64,000 bases of DNA from Lichenicola sp965198575 (GTDB taxonomy: Bacteria > Pseudomonadota > Alphaproteobacteria > Acetobacterales > Acetobacteraceae). The position numbers and the translations under genes are program-made. The notes beneath the pieces are model-generated. The model searched no databases and was not told where the DNA came from. It saw only the letters and a program-made list of their open reading frames with translations. Location of the stretch: positions 186,001-250,000 of the forward strand of contig NZ_OZ240671.1 in NCBI RefSeq assembly GCF_965198575.1, given 5' to 3'. This document shows, one piece after another, positions 53,455 through 63,119 of this stretch (within the stretch, counting starts at the first letter, position 1; every line of letters begins with the position of its first letter).

Positions 53455-53505
53455 ATGTCATCCCTCGAGCCGACCACGCCCGAGCCCGCTCCCGCAGTGG
53501 CATAG
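53455..53505 (+). CDS. Very small open frame (16 aa) with strong ribosome site
   Basis: GAGGAG at 53443-53448 lies 6 nt before an ATG that opens a 16-codon frame (MSSLEPTTPEPAPAVA) ending in TAG. The ribosome site is textbook, but the peptide is Pro/Ala-rich and unrecognised. It may be a micro-protein, or the surviving start of a gene broken before the IS66 arrival. Confidence 0.3.
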   Translation: MSSLEPTTPEPAPAVA

Positions 53506-53745
53506 AAGGTGTCGCCTTCGGAAGACGTGCCGCGTGGCATGCCCAGGTGGCCGCACTTGTCTGGATGGTCTGGCCTATCACAATGCTGGGGCGCCTCGAC
53601 GCCCACCGGAAGGATGACATGATCGTTCAGCAGGATTGCGATCGTGATCCGGCGACGCGTTAGGCCGCACGTCCATAGCCCGAACCGTATCCGTCCGCTG
53701 ACTGCCGTCTTGCTGGCGTGAGCTGAGATCGCCTTGCTTAGCCTC
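53506..53745. other. Left flank of the IS66 element
   Basis: About 240 bp before the first transposase gene. It should contain the left inverted repeat of the IS, but I could not match an IS66-type terminal GTAAGC or a reliable inverted repeat with the sequence after 56152. Some of it may be degenerate older IS sequence. No gene is supportable. Confidence 0.4.
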
Positions 53746-54159
53746 ATGGTGAACAGAGCAGATGAGGCTGCGACAGTGGCAGCCACTCAGGCAGCCTCGG
53801 TGCAGCGGATCGAGATTATCAGCGACAGACGCCGTGCCCATGACCCAGCCTTCCGGGCGCGTGTGGTGGCAGAGTCTTATGTGCCTGGCACTCAGGTGCG
53901 CGAGCTTGCGGGCCGCCATGGGATTTGCACGAGCCTGGTCTACCGTTGGCGTCGCGAGCGAGCGGTAGCGGCGAGAACTGGATCGGCCTTGCGGCTTGTT
54001 CCGGTCCGCGTGGTCGAGGAGCAGCACCCGGCTGAGACACAGCAGGAACCGCCGCGGCCTGCGAGGCCGTCGGCGCCAAGACCAGTAGCGAAACCCGCCT
54101 TGATGGAGATCGAGTTTCCGGGCGGGGTGCGTGTCCGCGTCGACGAGACCGTCAGCTAG
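53746..54159 (+). CDS. tnpA: IS66 accessory protein TnpA
   Basis: A 137-aa protein with an IS3/IS66 OrfA-type helix-turn-helix (DPAFRARVVAESYVPGTQVRELAGRHGICTSLVYRWRRE is the span; key pieces VVAESY and SLVYRWRRE). A basic linker and the C-terminal IEFPGGVRVRVDE strand, which usually closes IS66 OrfA, are present. ATG 53746 is preferred over TTG 53734. Confidence 0.85.
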   Translation: MVNRADEAATVAATQAASVQRIEIISDRRRAHDPAFRARVVAESYVPGTQVRELAGRHGICTSLVYRWRRERAVAARTGSALRLVPVRVVEEQHPAETQQEPPRPARPSAPRPVAKPALMEIEFPGGVRVRVDETVS

Positions 54160-54194
54160 GCGGCGCTGCGACGGATAGTCGCCGTCCTGCGCGG

Positions 54195-54542
54195 ATGATC
54201 CCGGTTCCATCCGGCGTTCGGGTTTGGCTGGCCGCCGGTGTCAGCGACATGCGCCGCGGCATGAACGGCCTGGCGCTGCAGGTGCAGCAGGCGTTGGAGC
54301 GCGACCCCCATATCGGCGACCTCTATGTATTTCGCGGGCGTCGTGGGGATCTGGTGAAGATCCTCTGGCACGATGGACTCGGCATGTCGCTGTATGCCAA
54401 GCGGCTGGAGCGCGGCCGGTTCGTCTGGCCGCAGGCGCAGGATGGCGCGGTGTCGCTAACGCCTGCGATGCTCTCGATGCTGTTGGAGGGGATCGACTGG
54501 CGGCACCCGCAGCGCACCTTGCGCCCTGAATCAGCAGGCTGA
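54195..54542 (+). CDS. tnpB: IS66 accessory protein TnpB
   Basis: A 115-aa protein of the IS66 Orf2 family: MIPVPSGVRVWLAAGVSDMRRG at the start, then LYVFRGRRGDLVKILWHDG and YAKRLERGRFVWP. All are hallmark segments of this family, which is required for transposition in studied elements although its molecular role is unclear. Confidence 0.95.
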   Translation: MIPVPSGVRVWLAAGVSDMRRGMNGLALQVQQALERDPHIGDLYVFRGRRGDLVKILWHDGLGMSLYAKRLERGRFVWPQAQDGAVSLTPAMLSMLLEGIDWRHPQRTLRPESAG

Positions 54543-54592
54543 CGACATCGAGCCGGTACACGAGCCGACAGTGGTGTGGTTGAATCGTAGGC

Positions 54593-56152
54593 GTGAGCTC
54601 CGACGCCGACATCCTGCCCGACGACATCAAGACGCTGCGCACGGCGCTGCTGGCTGAGCGTGTGGCCAGGCAGGCGGCTGAGGCGCCGGCGACGGGTGCG
54701 GAGGCGATGATCGCCCACCTCAAGCTGCTGATCGCCAAGCTGCAGCGCGACCGGTTCGGCCCGACCTCGGAGCGGAGCCGCAGGCTGCTCGACCAGCTGG
54801 AGCTGCAGCTCGAGGAACTGAAGGCGGATGCCGCCGAGGCCGACGCCGAGCCGGTCGACCCTCCCGGGCTCGTGCCAAGTCCAGTCCGCGCAGAGCCGGT
54901 GCGTGGGCCGCTCCCGGCGCATCTGCCGCGCGAGCGCGTGGTGATCCCGAGCCCAGCCGCCTGTCCCTGCTGCAACGGCAGGCTGGTCAAGCTGGGCGAG
55001 ACGATCACCGAGACGCTGGAGGTGATCCCGCGGCAGTGGAAGGTCGTCCAGACGGTGCGGGAGAAGTTCTCCTGCCGCACCTGCGAGACCATCACCCAAC
55101 CACCGGCACCGTTTCACCCGATCGCCCGGGGCCGCGCCGGGCCCGAGCTGCTGGCCATGATCCTGGAGGCAAAGTTCGGCCAGCACCTGCCGCTGAACCG
55201 GCAAAGCGAGAGCTACGCCCTGGAGGGCATCCATCTCGATGTCTCGACCCTGGGTGGCTGGGTCGGCGCCTGCACCGCAGCCCTGGCGCCGTTGCTGGCG
55301 CTCATCCGCCAGCACGTGATGGCTGCCGAGCGACTGCATGGCGACGACACCACGGTGCCGGTGCTGGCCAAGAGCAGGACGAGCATTGGGCGACTGTGGA
55401 CCTATGTCCGCGACGATCGGCCGTTCGGCGGCCCCGAACCGCCGGCAGCGGTGTTTTTCTACTCACCGGACCGCGGCGGCGAGCATCCGCGCCGCCACCT
55501 GGCAGGCTACGCGGGCATCCTGCAGGCCGACGCCTATGCCGGGTTCAACGAACTCTACCTGCCCGGGCGCGTGCCGGGTGCGATCGCCGAGGCGGCGTGC
55601 TGGGCGCATGGGCGGAGGAAGTTCTTTGTGCTGGCCGACGTGGCGAAGGCGCCGATCGCCATCGAGGCCGTGCGACGGATCGACCTGATCTTCGACGTCG
55701 AGCGCACCATCAACGGCCTCATACCCGAGCAGCGGCACGTGGCACGACAAGAGCAGATTGTGCCTCTGGTAGCAGGGCTGGAAGCCTGGATGCGCACTGA
55801 GCGCAGTCGGCTCTCCCGCCACAACGACGTCAGCCGAGCGATGGACTACATGCTCAAACGCTGGCCACAATTCACCAGGTTCCTCGACGACGGTAGGATC
55901 TGCCTGACAAACAACGCGGCGGAACGCGCGCTGCGCGGGATAGCTCTTGGGCGCAAATCCTGGTTGTTCGCCGGATCCAACCGAGGCGGTATCCGTGCCG
56001 CCGACGTTTACACGCTAATCATCACTGCCAAGCTCAACAACGTTGACCCGCGGGCTTGGCTCGCTGATGTCTTGTGCCGCATCGCCGATCATCCCGCGTC
56101 ACGCCTGGACGAACTTCTCCCTTGGAGTTGGGAAGCATGTAAGCTTGCATGA
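54593..56152 (+). CDS. tnpC: IS66 transposase TnpC
   Basis: A 519-aa DDE transposase. It has an N-terminal helical/leucine-zipper region, the LQRDRFGPTSERS segment, a zinc-binding CPCCNG...CRTC region, and the catalytic acids in HGDDTTVPV (about 248-252), QADAYAGF (about 310) and NNAAERALRG (about 440). Translation starts at GTG 54593. The frame is complete to SWEACKLA. Confidence 0.95.
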   Translation: MSSDADILPDDIKTLRTALLAERVARQAAEAPATGAEAMIAHLKLLIAKLQRDRFGPTSERSRRLLDQLELQLEELKADAAEADAEPVDPPGLVPSPVRAEPVRGPLPAHLPRERVVIPSPAACPCCNGRLVKLGETITETLEVIPRQWKVVQTVREKFSCRTCETITQPPAPFHPIARGRAGPELLAMILEAKFGQHLPLNRQSESYALEGIHLDVSTLGGWVGACTAALAPLLALIRQHVMAAERLHGDDTTVPVLAKSRTSIGRLWTYVRDDRPFGGPEPPAAVFFYSPDRGGEHPRRHLAGYAGILQADAYAGFNELYLPGRVPGAIAEAACWAHGRRKFFVLADVAKAPIAIEAVRRIDLIFDVERTINGLIPEQRHVARQEQIVPLVAGLEAWMRTERSRLSRHNDVSRAMDYMLKRWPQFTRFLDDGRICLTNNAAERALRGIALGRKSWLFAGSNRGGIRAADVYTLIITAKLNNVDPRAWLADVLCRIADHPASRLDELLPWSWEACKLA

Positions 56153-56189
56153 TCAAAGTTTTTCATCATCCGGAGGCCAGAGGTGAGAC

Positions 56190-56534
56190 GTGGGAAGTTA
56201 CGGTACGGACCTTGGGTTTCGAGATTACGTCCATGCTGAGCTTAGACGTGCAGTGACCGAGCTAAAAGCTGGCGAAGCCGGTGTGATTGCAGTCTCTAGA
56301 ACGCTGAGCGCGTTTCAACATACTGTAGAGGGGGAATGGCCTGAGCTGGCAGCGGCGTTAATGGTGTTCGTGGGGATCAACAGCGAGACTGACGCACTAC
56401 CACTCGGACGACTACGCGAGATGTGGCACCCCTCTACCGCCGATCTCGAGGACCAGAAAGTCCAACAAGCCGAACATCGTTGGCGACCACACGCTCTGGA
56501 GGCTGGCGACAGAATCGCTCGTCTCTTGAAGTGA
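56190..56534 (+). CDS. Hypothetical 114-aa protein
   Basis: A 114-aa soluble protein starting at GTG 56190, just right of the IS66 gene block. Segments DYVHAELRRAVTELKAGE and VFVGINSETDALPLGRLREMW look like a genuine folded protein, and codon use is less GC-extreme than the core genes. No family is recognised with confidence. An AGAGGTGAG stretch lies before the start. Confidence 0.55.
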   Translation: MGSYGTDLGFRDYVHAELRRAVTELKAGEAGVIAVSRTLSAFQHTVEGEWPELAAALMVFVGINSETDALPLGRLREMWHPSTADLEDQKVQQAEHRWRPHALEAGDRIARLLK

Positions 56535-58188
56535 GGACGCGGCGCTCCCCGGATGCTTACCCCGAACCTGGGTAGTCTCTGACTACCTCGAGCGGTCAGG
56601 CCCCAGCCGCCCGATGCTAAATCACCTGGATCGAGAAAATGGTCTGCTGGAACCAGCAGCTTGGCGATATCGCCCGCTGCAAGAACCGATCGACCCAGCG
56701 CTCTGTTAGCCGCCGACGTGCGGCGGGCCAAGCGGTTGCGGTAGTTCCCCGACGGATTGACCTCAGACATCCGATAGGCGAGCCTTTTGCAGGCCGCTGG
56801 ATCTGCCATGGAAACGTCAACCTCCGGCGCAAACCGTGCGTCGGTGAAGCAGCGCTTCAGCGTACCCTATGTCATAGAGCCTCCCGTCGCCAAGCCCGGA
56901 CGAATTTGGCGTGTGCCAGCCCTCTGCTGGTGGCGATGGCTGTCATCAGTCACCTGCGGGGCGGCGGCATACGCTACTGCGTCGACGGGCGTTCCGGAAC
57001 TCTGCGATCTGCGTGGTCCGGCTGCTGTCGTTTACGCAACTTGGTTGTTGCCTTCGAAGACGAACAGCCACCCTTCACAGATGGCGCCAAAAACGACGAT
57101 GTTGAGGACTATACTGAACACCCGGAGCCTGGGCATCGATTTGACGGGTGGTATCAGCGGCCTGTTCCTCATCGCCGCGCTCCAACACGGTTGGGGTTCC
57201 ACCACGAACGGTCGTCCGGCGGCGTAGGTGGCCATCCCCCGTGCGGGATCGGTTGGTCCTGGACCGCCATGGGCCTTGCTGCTGAACTGCCTTCCACCGC
57301 TCGGCCTCGCGCTGCTGTCTGCAGCACAGGTGGCCGATCCGCTGGTCCGACCGATGGCAATGCTAATGCTTGCGCTGGCCGGGTCCGTGCTCACCGAACC
57401 GGGGGTTCGCCTGCGGCCTTGCAACTGAAGTGGCTCATCTCCCGGGGCCGGGCCGCCCGGTGGGCGCCACGTCCGACCGGTCCTTGCGACTGGTGTGGGC
57501 CGATCAGGCGCGACCACGCTGGCTCGGCAAGTGGGCCCTGGAGGGTCCAGGGCGTCGGCTGATCCGGCCGTGGGTCGGCCTGCTCGCGACGTTCGGGGCA
57601 CTTGGTGTCGCCAGCGGCCTCGAGACCGGGACCGCAGCGTCGGCTGCGATGATCGGCATTGTCGGCGGCCACCTGATGTTCCTCATCGCGTCACGGGCCA
57701 GGCCGCTGGGTCCCGACGCGATGCGGCTGCTGCCGGTGTCGTTCCCGCGTGCCGCCTGGGGGGGGGTAGCCCGCCGCTGCGGCTGTCCCCAGCGTGGTTC
57801 CTGCGTAAGCGTCCGACCATGGCCGCAGCTTTGGCGTGATGAGTATCAGGCCGGTCAAAGTCTTGGCCGTTGTGACCTAGCTCCCAGTTTTCATTCGGCA
57901 GCTTTGCGCTCATCCCGGACATTCAATGCAATCGACGACGTGCTCCGAAGCAGACATGGCCGTGAACGTTGGCTGGCTCGCTTTCTAGCGACGGCGGTTG
58001 TGAGGCATCTTCAAAAGGTGAGTTCCGTGAGTCAACTTCGAGTCGACCCGGACTGAAACAGCCGACTGGTAGCGGAGGTTCAAGGGGGCCCATACGTAGA
58101 GCATCTCTTTCTTGCTTGCGTAGTTGGCTACCGTGTTGTCCAGTAGCGAGGCATGCAGCAATGATCCAGGTATGATTACGATCGAGCC
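56535..58188. other. Gene-poor, probably decayed island stretch
   Basis: A 1.65-kb stretch without an intact convincing gene. Open frames on both strands are short, overlapping or broken. The only coding-like trace is the broken membrane protein at 57081-57770. A run of nine G (57758-57766) occurs near its end. Immediately before hsdR lies a short leader ORF. Confidence 0.6.
57081..57770 (+). pseudogene. Possible broken membrane-protein gene
   Basis: From ATG 57081 one frame reads hydrophobic segments (LTGGISGLFLIAALQHG), meets TAG at 57225-57227, then continues in the same frame with ALLLNCLPPLGLALLSAAQV and AMLMLALAGSVL to 57428. Hydrophobic coding-like sequence then continues in another frame (WVGLLATFGALGVASG, MIGIVGGHLMFLIASRA). 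An in-frame stop plus a frameshift would explain this. No family recognised; chance hydrophobicity is the alternative. Confidence 0.3.
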
Positions 58189-58192
58189 TTGA
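58172..58192 (+). other. Six-codon leader ORF overlapping the hsdR start
   Basis: ATG ATT ACG ATC GAG CCT TGA runs directly into hsdR: its TGA overlaps the TTG start of hsdR (TTGA). This arrangement could couple hsdR translation to the leader, or could mark a one-base frameshift at the true hsdR N-terminus. Confidence 0.4.
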
Positions 58193-61100
58193 CCGCAGTT
58201 CGTGATCTTGGTTCGGCCAACTTCGGCTTCCTCGCCCCCTACGACGACGCCCTAGTTGGCGTCGCGTCCCTGGCCGAACGCTACTTCGCCTATGACCCCG
58301 TCACCTGCCTGATGAAGCTGCGGCAGTTCGGCGAGTTGCTCGCGCAGCAGGTCGCGGCCCGGGCCGGTGTGTTCGTGGCGGTGGACGAACCGCAGTCCGA
58401 CCTGCTCGGTCGGCTCCGCCGCGATACAGCCTACTCGCGGGACGTGATCGACCTGTTTCATGACCTGCGCCGCACCGGCAACGAGGCGGTCCACCAGCAC
58501 CGGGGCGACCACGCGACGGCGTTGACGGGCCTCAAGGTCGCCCGGCAGCTCGCCGTCTGGTTCCACCGCACCTTCAGCGATCGGGCCTTTCGGGCCGGCC
58601 CCTTCCAGCCGCCGCGGCAGCCGACTGACCCGACCGCCCCGCTTCGGGATGAACTCGAGCGGCTACAGTCCCAGCGGCTGGCATCCTTGTCGGTCGCGGA
58701 GGCGACAGCCGCCGCTGCCGCCCGGCAAGCCGAAGAGGTCCAGCGAGCGCTGCGCACCGCCGAGGAGCGCGCCGCCGTCGAGGCGGAGGAACGGGCGGTG
58801 TGGGAGTCGCTCGCGACCGAGACGGAAGGCCGGCTCCTGGCGCTCCAGGAAGAACTCGCGCGGGTTCAGGCCGCAGCTGTGGCGCGGCCGGCCGCACTCC
58901 AACTCCTCGCCAGCGCCGCGAACGAAGCCGCCCAGGCGATCGACCTGGACGAACAGGCAACCCGGTCCCTCATCGACGGGCGCCTGCGCGCGCGGGGGTG
59001 GGAGGCAGACACGCAGGCGCTGCGGCATGCAGCCGGGGCGCGGCCGGTCGCCGGGCGCAACCGGGCGATCGCCGAGTGGCCCACGGCGACCGGTCCGGCC
59101 GACTACGTCCTGTTCGTCGGGCTGACCTGCGTCGGCGTCGTCGAGGCGAAGCGGAGCAGCCGGAATGTCTCGGCGGCAGTCGACCAGGCCGGCAGATACA
59201 GCCAGGGCTACCTGCCCGAGCCGGGTATCCTGCTACCCGACGGCGGGCCCTGGCTCGCACAGTCCGGCTCCATTAACGAGTCGGCCTACCGGGTCCCGTT
59301 CCTGTTCGCCACCAACGGGCGTGCCTACCTTAAGCAGCTCGAGACGCAGTCCGGCATCTGGCACCGGGACGCGCGGGACCCGACCAACCGGCGGCGGGCG
59401 CTCGCTGACTGGCCGACGCCAGATGGGCTGAAGGCCATGCTCGACATCGATCGCACGGCGGCCAGCGCAGCGCTCGCATCGTTGCCGTTCGATTTCGCTT
59501 TCGGGCTGCGGGACTACCAGATGCGCGGCATTCAGGCGGTCGAGACAGCGCTGGCCGACGACGACCAGCGCGCACTCCTTCTCGCCATGGCCACCGGCAC
59601 TGGCAAGACTAAGCTGGCCGTGGCTCTGCTGTATCGCCTCCTGCACACGCGGCGCTTCCGCCGGGTCTGCTTCGTGGTCGACCGCACGGCGCTCGGCGAC
59701 CAGGCGAAGGACGCGTTCACCACCACCCGCATCGTCAGCGCCCGCACCTTCGCCGACATCTTCGGCCTCAAGGTGTTGGGCGACGCGGCACCCGACCCGG
59801 ACACCAAGGTCCACATTTGCACCATCCAGGGCCTGGTGAAGCGCGTGCTGTTCGCCGCCACGCCGGAGGACGTACCGCCGGTCGACCAATACGACCTCAT
59901 GCTCGTCGACGAGTGCCACCGGGGCTACACGCTCGACCGCGAGATGAGCGACGCCGAGCTCGGGTTCCGCTCCGAAGCCGACTACGTCAGCAAGTATCGC
60001 CGCGTCATCGAGCACTTCGACGCCGCCCGCATCGGCCTGACCGCGACACCCGCCTTGCACACCACCGAGATCTTCGGCCGCCCGATCTTCACCTACGGCC
60101 TACGCGAGGCTGTGATCGACGGCTGGCTGGTGGACCAGGAGCCGCCGATCCGCATCGAGACCGAGCTCTCCCGCGACGGCATCCACTTCAGCAAGGGGTC
60201 CGATCTGCCGCTGCTCGACCCGCTCACCGGCACGATCGATCTCACGACCGCGCCCGACGACCTCGGCTTCGAGGTCGAGAGCTTCAACCGCCGGGTCGTG
60301 ACCGCCGAGTTCACCCGCGTCGTCTGCGAACAACTCGCCGAGTACATCGATCCGGCTGATCCCGGCAAGACGCTGGTCTTCGCCGCCTCGGACGCGCACG
60401 CCGACATGGTCGTGGGCGCGCTGGGCACCGCAATGGAGGCGCGACACGGTCCGCAGGACGAGGCGCTGATCCGCAAGATCACCGGCAGCATCGACCGTCC
60501 CGGGACGATGATCCGGCGCTACAGGAACGACCCATCGCCCAAGATTGCCGTCACCGTTGACCTGCTGACCACCGGGATCGACGTGCCGAAGATCGTCAAC
60601 CTCGCCTTCCTGCGCCGGGTCAACAGCCGCATCCTTTACGATCAGATGATCGGCCGTGCGACCCGGCTCTGCCCCGAGATCGGCGGCCCCGGCATCGACA
60701 AGGAGAGCTTCCGCGTGTTCGACGCGGTGCGCCAGGCCGAGGCGATCGGCGACCTGACCGAGATGAAGCCGGTGGTCGTCAACCCGTCGCTGTCGTTCAC
60801 ACAACTGCTGGACGAGCTGTCGCGGGTAACGGACCCGGAGCAGCGCGCTCTGGTGCGGGACCAGCTGCTCGTCCGCCTGCGCCGGCGCGTCGCCTGGCTC
60901 TCGCCACAGGCGTCGGAGCAGTTTACGGCCGCCGCGGGAGAGACGCCGTCCGAGACCCTCGCCCGTGTGCGCACGGCCGATCCGGCGGACCTCGCCGCCT
61001 GGGTGGCCGCACGACCGGGCCTCGGGCCGATCCTGGACTGGCAGCCCGATGACGGTCGCCCGGTGCCGCTGGCGGTATCGTTCCACCCGGACGCGCACGT

Positions 61101-61641
61101 CGCCACGACCATCGGCTACGGCGCCGCCGGGCGGCCCGAGGACTACCTCGAGGCGTTCGGCGCGTTCCTGCGCGCCAATGAGAACGGGCTGGCGGCGCTA
61201 TCGCTCGTGCTGCGCCGCCCACGCGACCTCACGCAGGCCGACCTGCGCTCGCTGGCGCTCGCGTTACAGGAGGCCGGATTCTCCGAGACGGCGCTGCGCT
61301 CTGCCTGGCGCGAAGCCAGGCAGGAGGACGTCGCCGCCAAGCTCATCGGTTTTGTGCGCCAGGTGGCCCTCGGCGACGCGCTGGAGCCCTGGGCCGTCCG
61401 CGTTCAGCGCGCCGTGGAGGCCATCATAAAGCGCGGCGGGCTGACGCCTGACCAACAGCGCTGGCTTCGTCGCATCGGCACGCAGGTAGCCGAGATCGGC
61501 GTCGCCGATCCGGCGGCGCTCGACCAGGGGCAGTTCCGCGCGGCAGCGGGCGGCTTCACCCGGCTCGACCGCGTGTTCGGCGGCCGGTTGGCTGGCTTGC
61601 TGGGCGACATCAATGAAGCGGCGTGGAAAGATACGGCATGA
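58189..61641 (+). CDS. hsdR: Type I restriction enzyme, R subunit
   Basis: The motor/nuclease subunit of a type I restriction-modification system; 1150 aa from TTG 58189. Domain order: an N-terminal helical region (SANFGFLAPYD, MKLRQFGELLAQQ) with long coiled coil (about 150-250), the HsdR nuclease with VVEAKRSS (about 316), the SF2 helicase with MATGTGKTKLA (about 465), DECHRGY (about 572), TATPA (about 618) and the late QMIGRATRL motif VI, then a C-terminal EcoEI-type domain. All motifs are intact. The stop overlaps the hsdM start. Confidence 0.93.
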   Translation: MTAVRDLGSANFGFLAPYDDALVGVASLAERYFAYDPVTCLMKLRQFGELLAQQVAARAGVFVAVDEPQSDLLGRLRRDTAYSRDVIDLFHDLRRTGNEAVHQHRGDHATALTGLKVARQLAVWFHRTFSDRAFRAGPFQPPRQPTDPTAPLRDELERLQSQRLASLSVAEATAAAAARQAEEVQRALRTAEERAAVEAEERAVWESLATETEGRLLALQEELARVQAAAVARPAALQLLASAANEAAQAIDLDEQATRSLIDGRLRARGWEADTQALRHAAGARPVAGRNRAIAEWPTATGPADYVLFVGLTCVGVVEAKRSSRNVSAAVDQAGRYSQGYLPEPGILLPDGGPWLAQSGSINESAYRVPFLFATNGRAYLKQLETQSGIWHRDARDPTNRRRALADWPTPDGLKAMLDIDRTAASAALASLPFDFAFGLRDYQMRGIQAVETALADDDQRALLLAMATGTGKTKLAVALLYRLLHTRRFRRVCFVVDRTALGDQAKDAFTTTRIVSARTFADIFGLKVLGDAAPDPDTKVHICTIQGLVKRVLFAATPEDVPPVDQYDLMLVDECHRGYTLDREMSDAELGFRSEADYVSKYRRVIEHFDAARIGLTATPALHTTEIFGRPIFTYGLREAVIDGWLVDQEPPIRIETELSRDGIHFSKGSDLPLLDPLTGTIDLTTAPDDLGFEVESFNRRVVTAEFTRVVCEQLAEYIDPADPGKTLVFAASDAHADMVVGALGTAMEARHGPQDEALIRKITGSIDRPGTMIRRYRNDPSPKIAVTVDLLTTGIDVPKIVNLAFLRRVNSRILYDQMIGRATRLCPEIGGPGIDKESFRVFDAVRQAEAIGDLTEMKPVVVNPSLSFTQLLDELSRVTDPEQRALVRDQLLVRLRRRVAWLSPQASEQFTAAAGETPSETLARVRTADPADLAAWVAARPGLGPILDWQPDDGRPVPLAVSFHPDAHVATTIGYGAAGRPEDYLEAFGAFLRANENGLAALSLVLRRPRDLTQADLRSLALALQEAGFSETALRSAWREARQEDVAAKLIGFVRQVALGDALEPWAVRVQRAVEAIIKRGGLTPDQQRWLRRIGTQVAEIGVADPAALDQGQFRAAAGGFTRLDRVFGGRLAGLLGDINEAAWKDTA

Positions 61642-63119
61642 GCGAATCGCGAGCAGCAGCAGGCGTTACCCGGGACATCGTCCAGAAGCTTTGGCGCCTC
61701 TGCGACATCCTGCGCGACGACGGCATCACCTACCAGGCCTATGTTACCGAGCTGACCTATCTGCTTTTTCTGAAAATGCTGGCCGAGACGCAGCGAGAGG
61801 GTGCGCTGCCGGCCGAGGCGCGCTGGGCGAGCCTCACCAGCCGCCAGGGCGAGGCATTGCTGACGCACTACCGCGCGCTGCTGCTGCGCCTCGGCACCGC
61901 GGGCACGGGCACCGTGCGCACCATCTTCACTGATGCGCAGACCAGCCTGCGGAAGCCCACCAACCTGCACGAACTCGTCACGCAGATCGACCGGCTCGAC
62001 TGGTATTCCGCCAAGGCGGAGGGGCTGGGCGACCTCTACGAGGGCCTGCTGGAGAAGAACGCCGGGGAGAAGAAGTCCGGCGCTGGCCAATACTTCACGC
62101 CGCGCCCGCTGATCGACTGCATGGTCCGCCTGCTGCAGCCGCAGCCGGGCGAGGTGGTGCAGGACCCGGCGGCCGGCACCGGCGGCTTCCTGGTCGCCGC
62201 CGACCGCGCCATCAAGGACCGCACCGACGACCTCTTCGCGCTGAAGACCGACGCCCAGCGCTTCCAACGGAAGGAGGCGTTCCGCGGGCTGGAGTTGGTG
62301 TCGGATACGCACCGGCTGTTGCTCATGAACCTGATGCTGCACGGCATCGGCGGCGACCTCGTACGCGGCGGCGACGCCATGGGACCAGACGGCGAGGCGC
62401 TGGGTGTTGCCGACCTGATCCTGACCAATCCGCCCTTCGGCACCAAGAAGGGCGGCGGCCGTCCGGCCCGGCCGGACTTCACCATCACCGCCGACACGAG
62501 CAACAAGCAGCTCGCCTTCGTGGAGCACGTGGTGCGCGCGCTGCGCCCAGGCGGCCGGGCCGGCATCGTGGTGCCGGACAATGTGCTGTTCGCCGACGGT
62601 GCCGGACGGGAGCTGCGCCGCTGGACGATGGACGTGGCCGACCTGCACACCATCCTGCGCCTCCCCACCGGCATCTTCTACGCGCAGGGCGTGAAGACGA
62701 ACGTCCTGTTCCTGCGCCGCGGCCCGGCGCGGGTGAGCAAGGCGAACACCCCGGCGGTGTGGGTCTACGACATGCGCGTCGGCCAGCCGGCCTACGGCAA
62801 GACACGCCCGTTGAAAGTGGAGGACTTCGCAGCGTTCGAGACAGCCTATGGCGACGACCCGAACGGCGCCGCCGCGCGCGAGGACCAGGGCGCCGAGGGC
62901 CGCTTCCGTCGCTTCACCCGCGCCGAGATCGAGGCCCGCGGCGACAACTTGGACATCGCTTGGCTGCGCGGCAGCGACGAGGCCGGCGAGGACGCGCTTG
63001 AGGAGCCGGAGGATATTCTGGACGCGATGCGCATCCATCTGGCCCGGGCGCTGGCCGAGGTGGACGCGCTGGCGGGGGACTTCGGTAACCATTCCGTGCT
63101 AGCAGCGGCGGCAGAATGA
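61638..63119 (+). CDS. hsdM: Type I restriction system, DNA methyltransferase subunit
   Basis: A 493-aa N6-adenine methyltransferase that modifies the host recognition site together with HsdS. It has the N-terminal LWRLCDILRDDGITYQ helical domain, SAM motif DPAAGTGGFL (about 175) and catalytic NPPFG (about 265). ATG 61638 overlaps the hsdR stop (ATGA). The TTG/ATG start at 61623 is less likely. The R-M-S gene order with 4-bp overlaps indicates one operon. Confidence 0.96.
   Translation: MSESRAAAGVTRDIVQKLWRLCDILRDDGITYQAYVTELTYLLFLKMLAETQREGALPAEARWASLTSRQGEALLTHYRALLLRLGTAGTGTVRTIFTDAQTSLRKPTNLHELVTQIDRLDWYSAKAEGLGDLYEGLLEKNAGEKKSGAGQYFTPRPLIDCMVRLLQPQPGEVVQDPAAGTGGFLVAADRAIKDRTDDLFALKTDAQRFQRKEAFRGLELVSDTHRLLLMNLMLHGIGGDLVRGGDAMGPDGEALGVADLILTNPPFGTKKGGGRPARPDFTITADTSNKQLAFVEHVVRALRPGGRAGIVVPDNVLFADGAGRELRRWTMDVADLHTILRLPTGIFYAQGVKTNVLFLRRGPARVSKANTPAVWVYDMRVGQPAYGKTRPLKVEDFAAFETAYGDDPNGAAAREDQGAEGRFRRFTRAEIEARGDNLDIAWLRGSDEAGEDALEEPEDILDAMRIHLARALAEVDALAGDFGNHSVLAAAAE

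Larger units (their letters stand above)
53746..56155 (+). mobile_element. IS66-family insertion sequence (ends unresolved)
   Basis: Three consecutive same-strand genes, tnpA, tnpB and tnpC, in the canonical IS66 order. All three frames are intact, so the element may be active. Coordinates cover the gene block only; terminal repeats and the target duplication were not resolved by eye. Confidence 0.85.

Noticed and set aside
56639..57562. 307-codon open frame on the plus strand
   Set aside because: Irregular composition, no ribosome site or family likeness, and it overlaps better candidate fragments.
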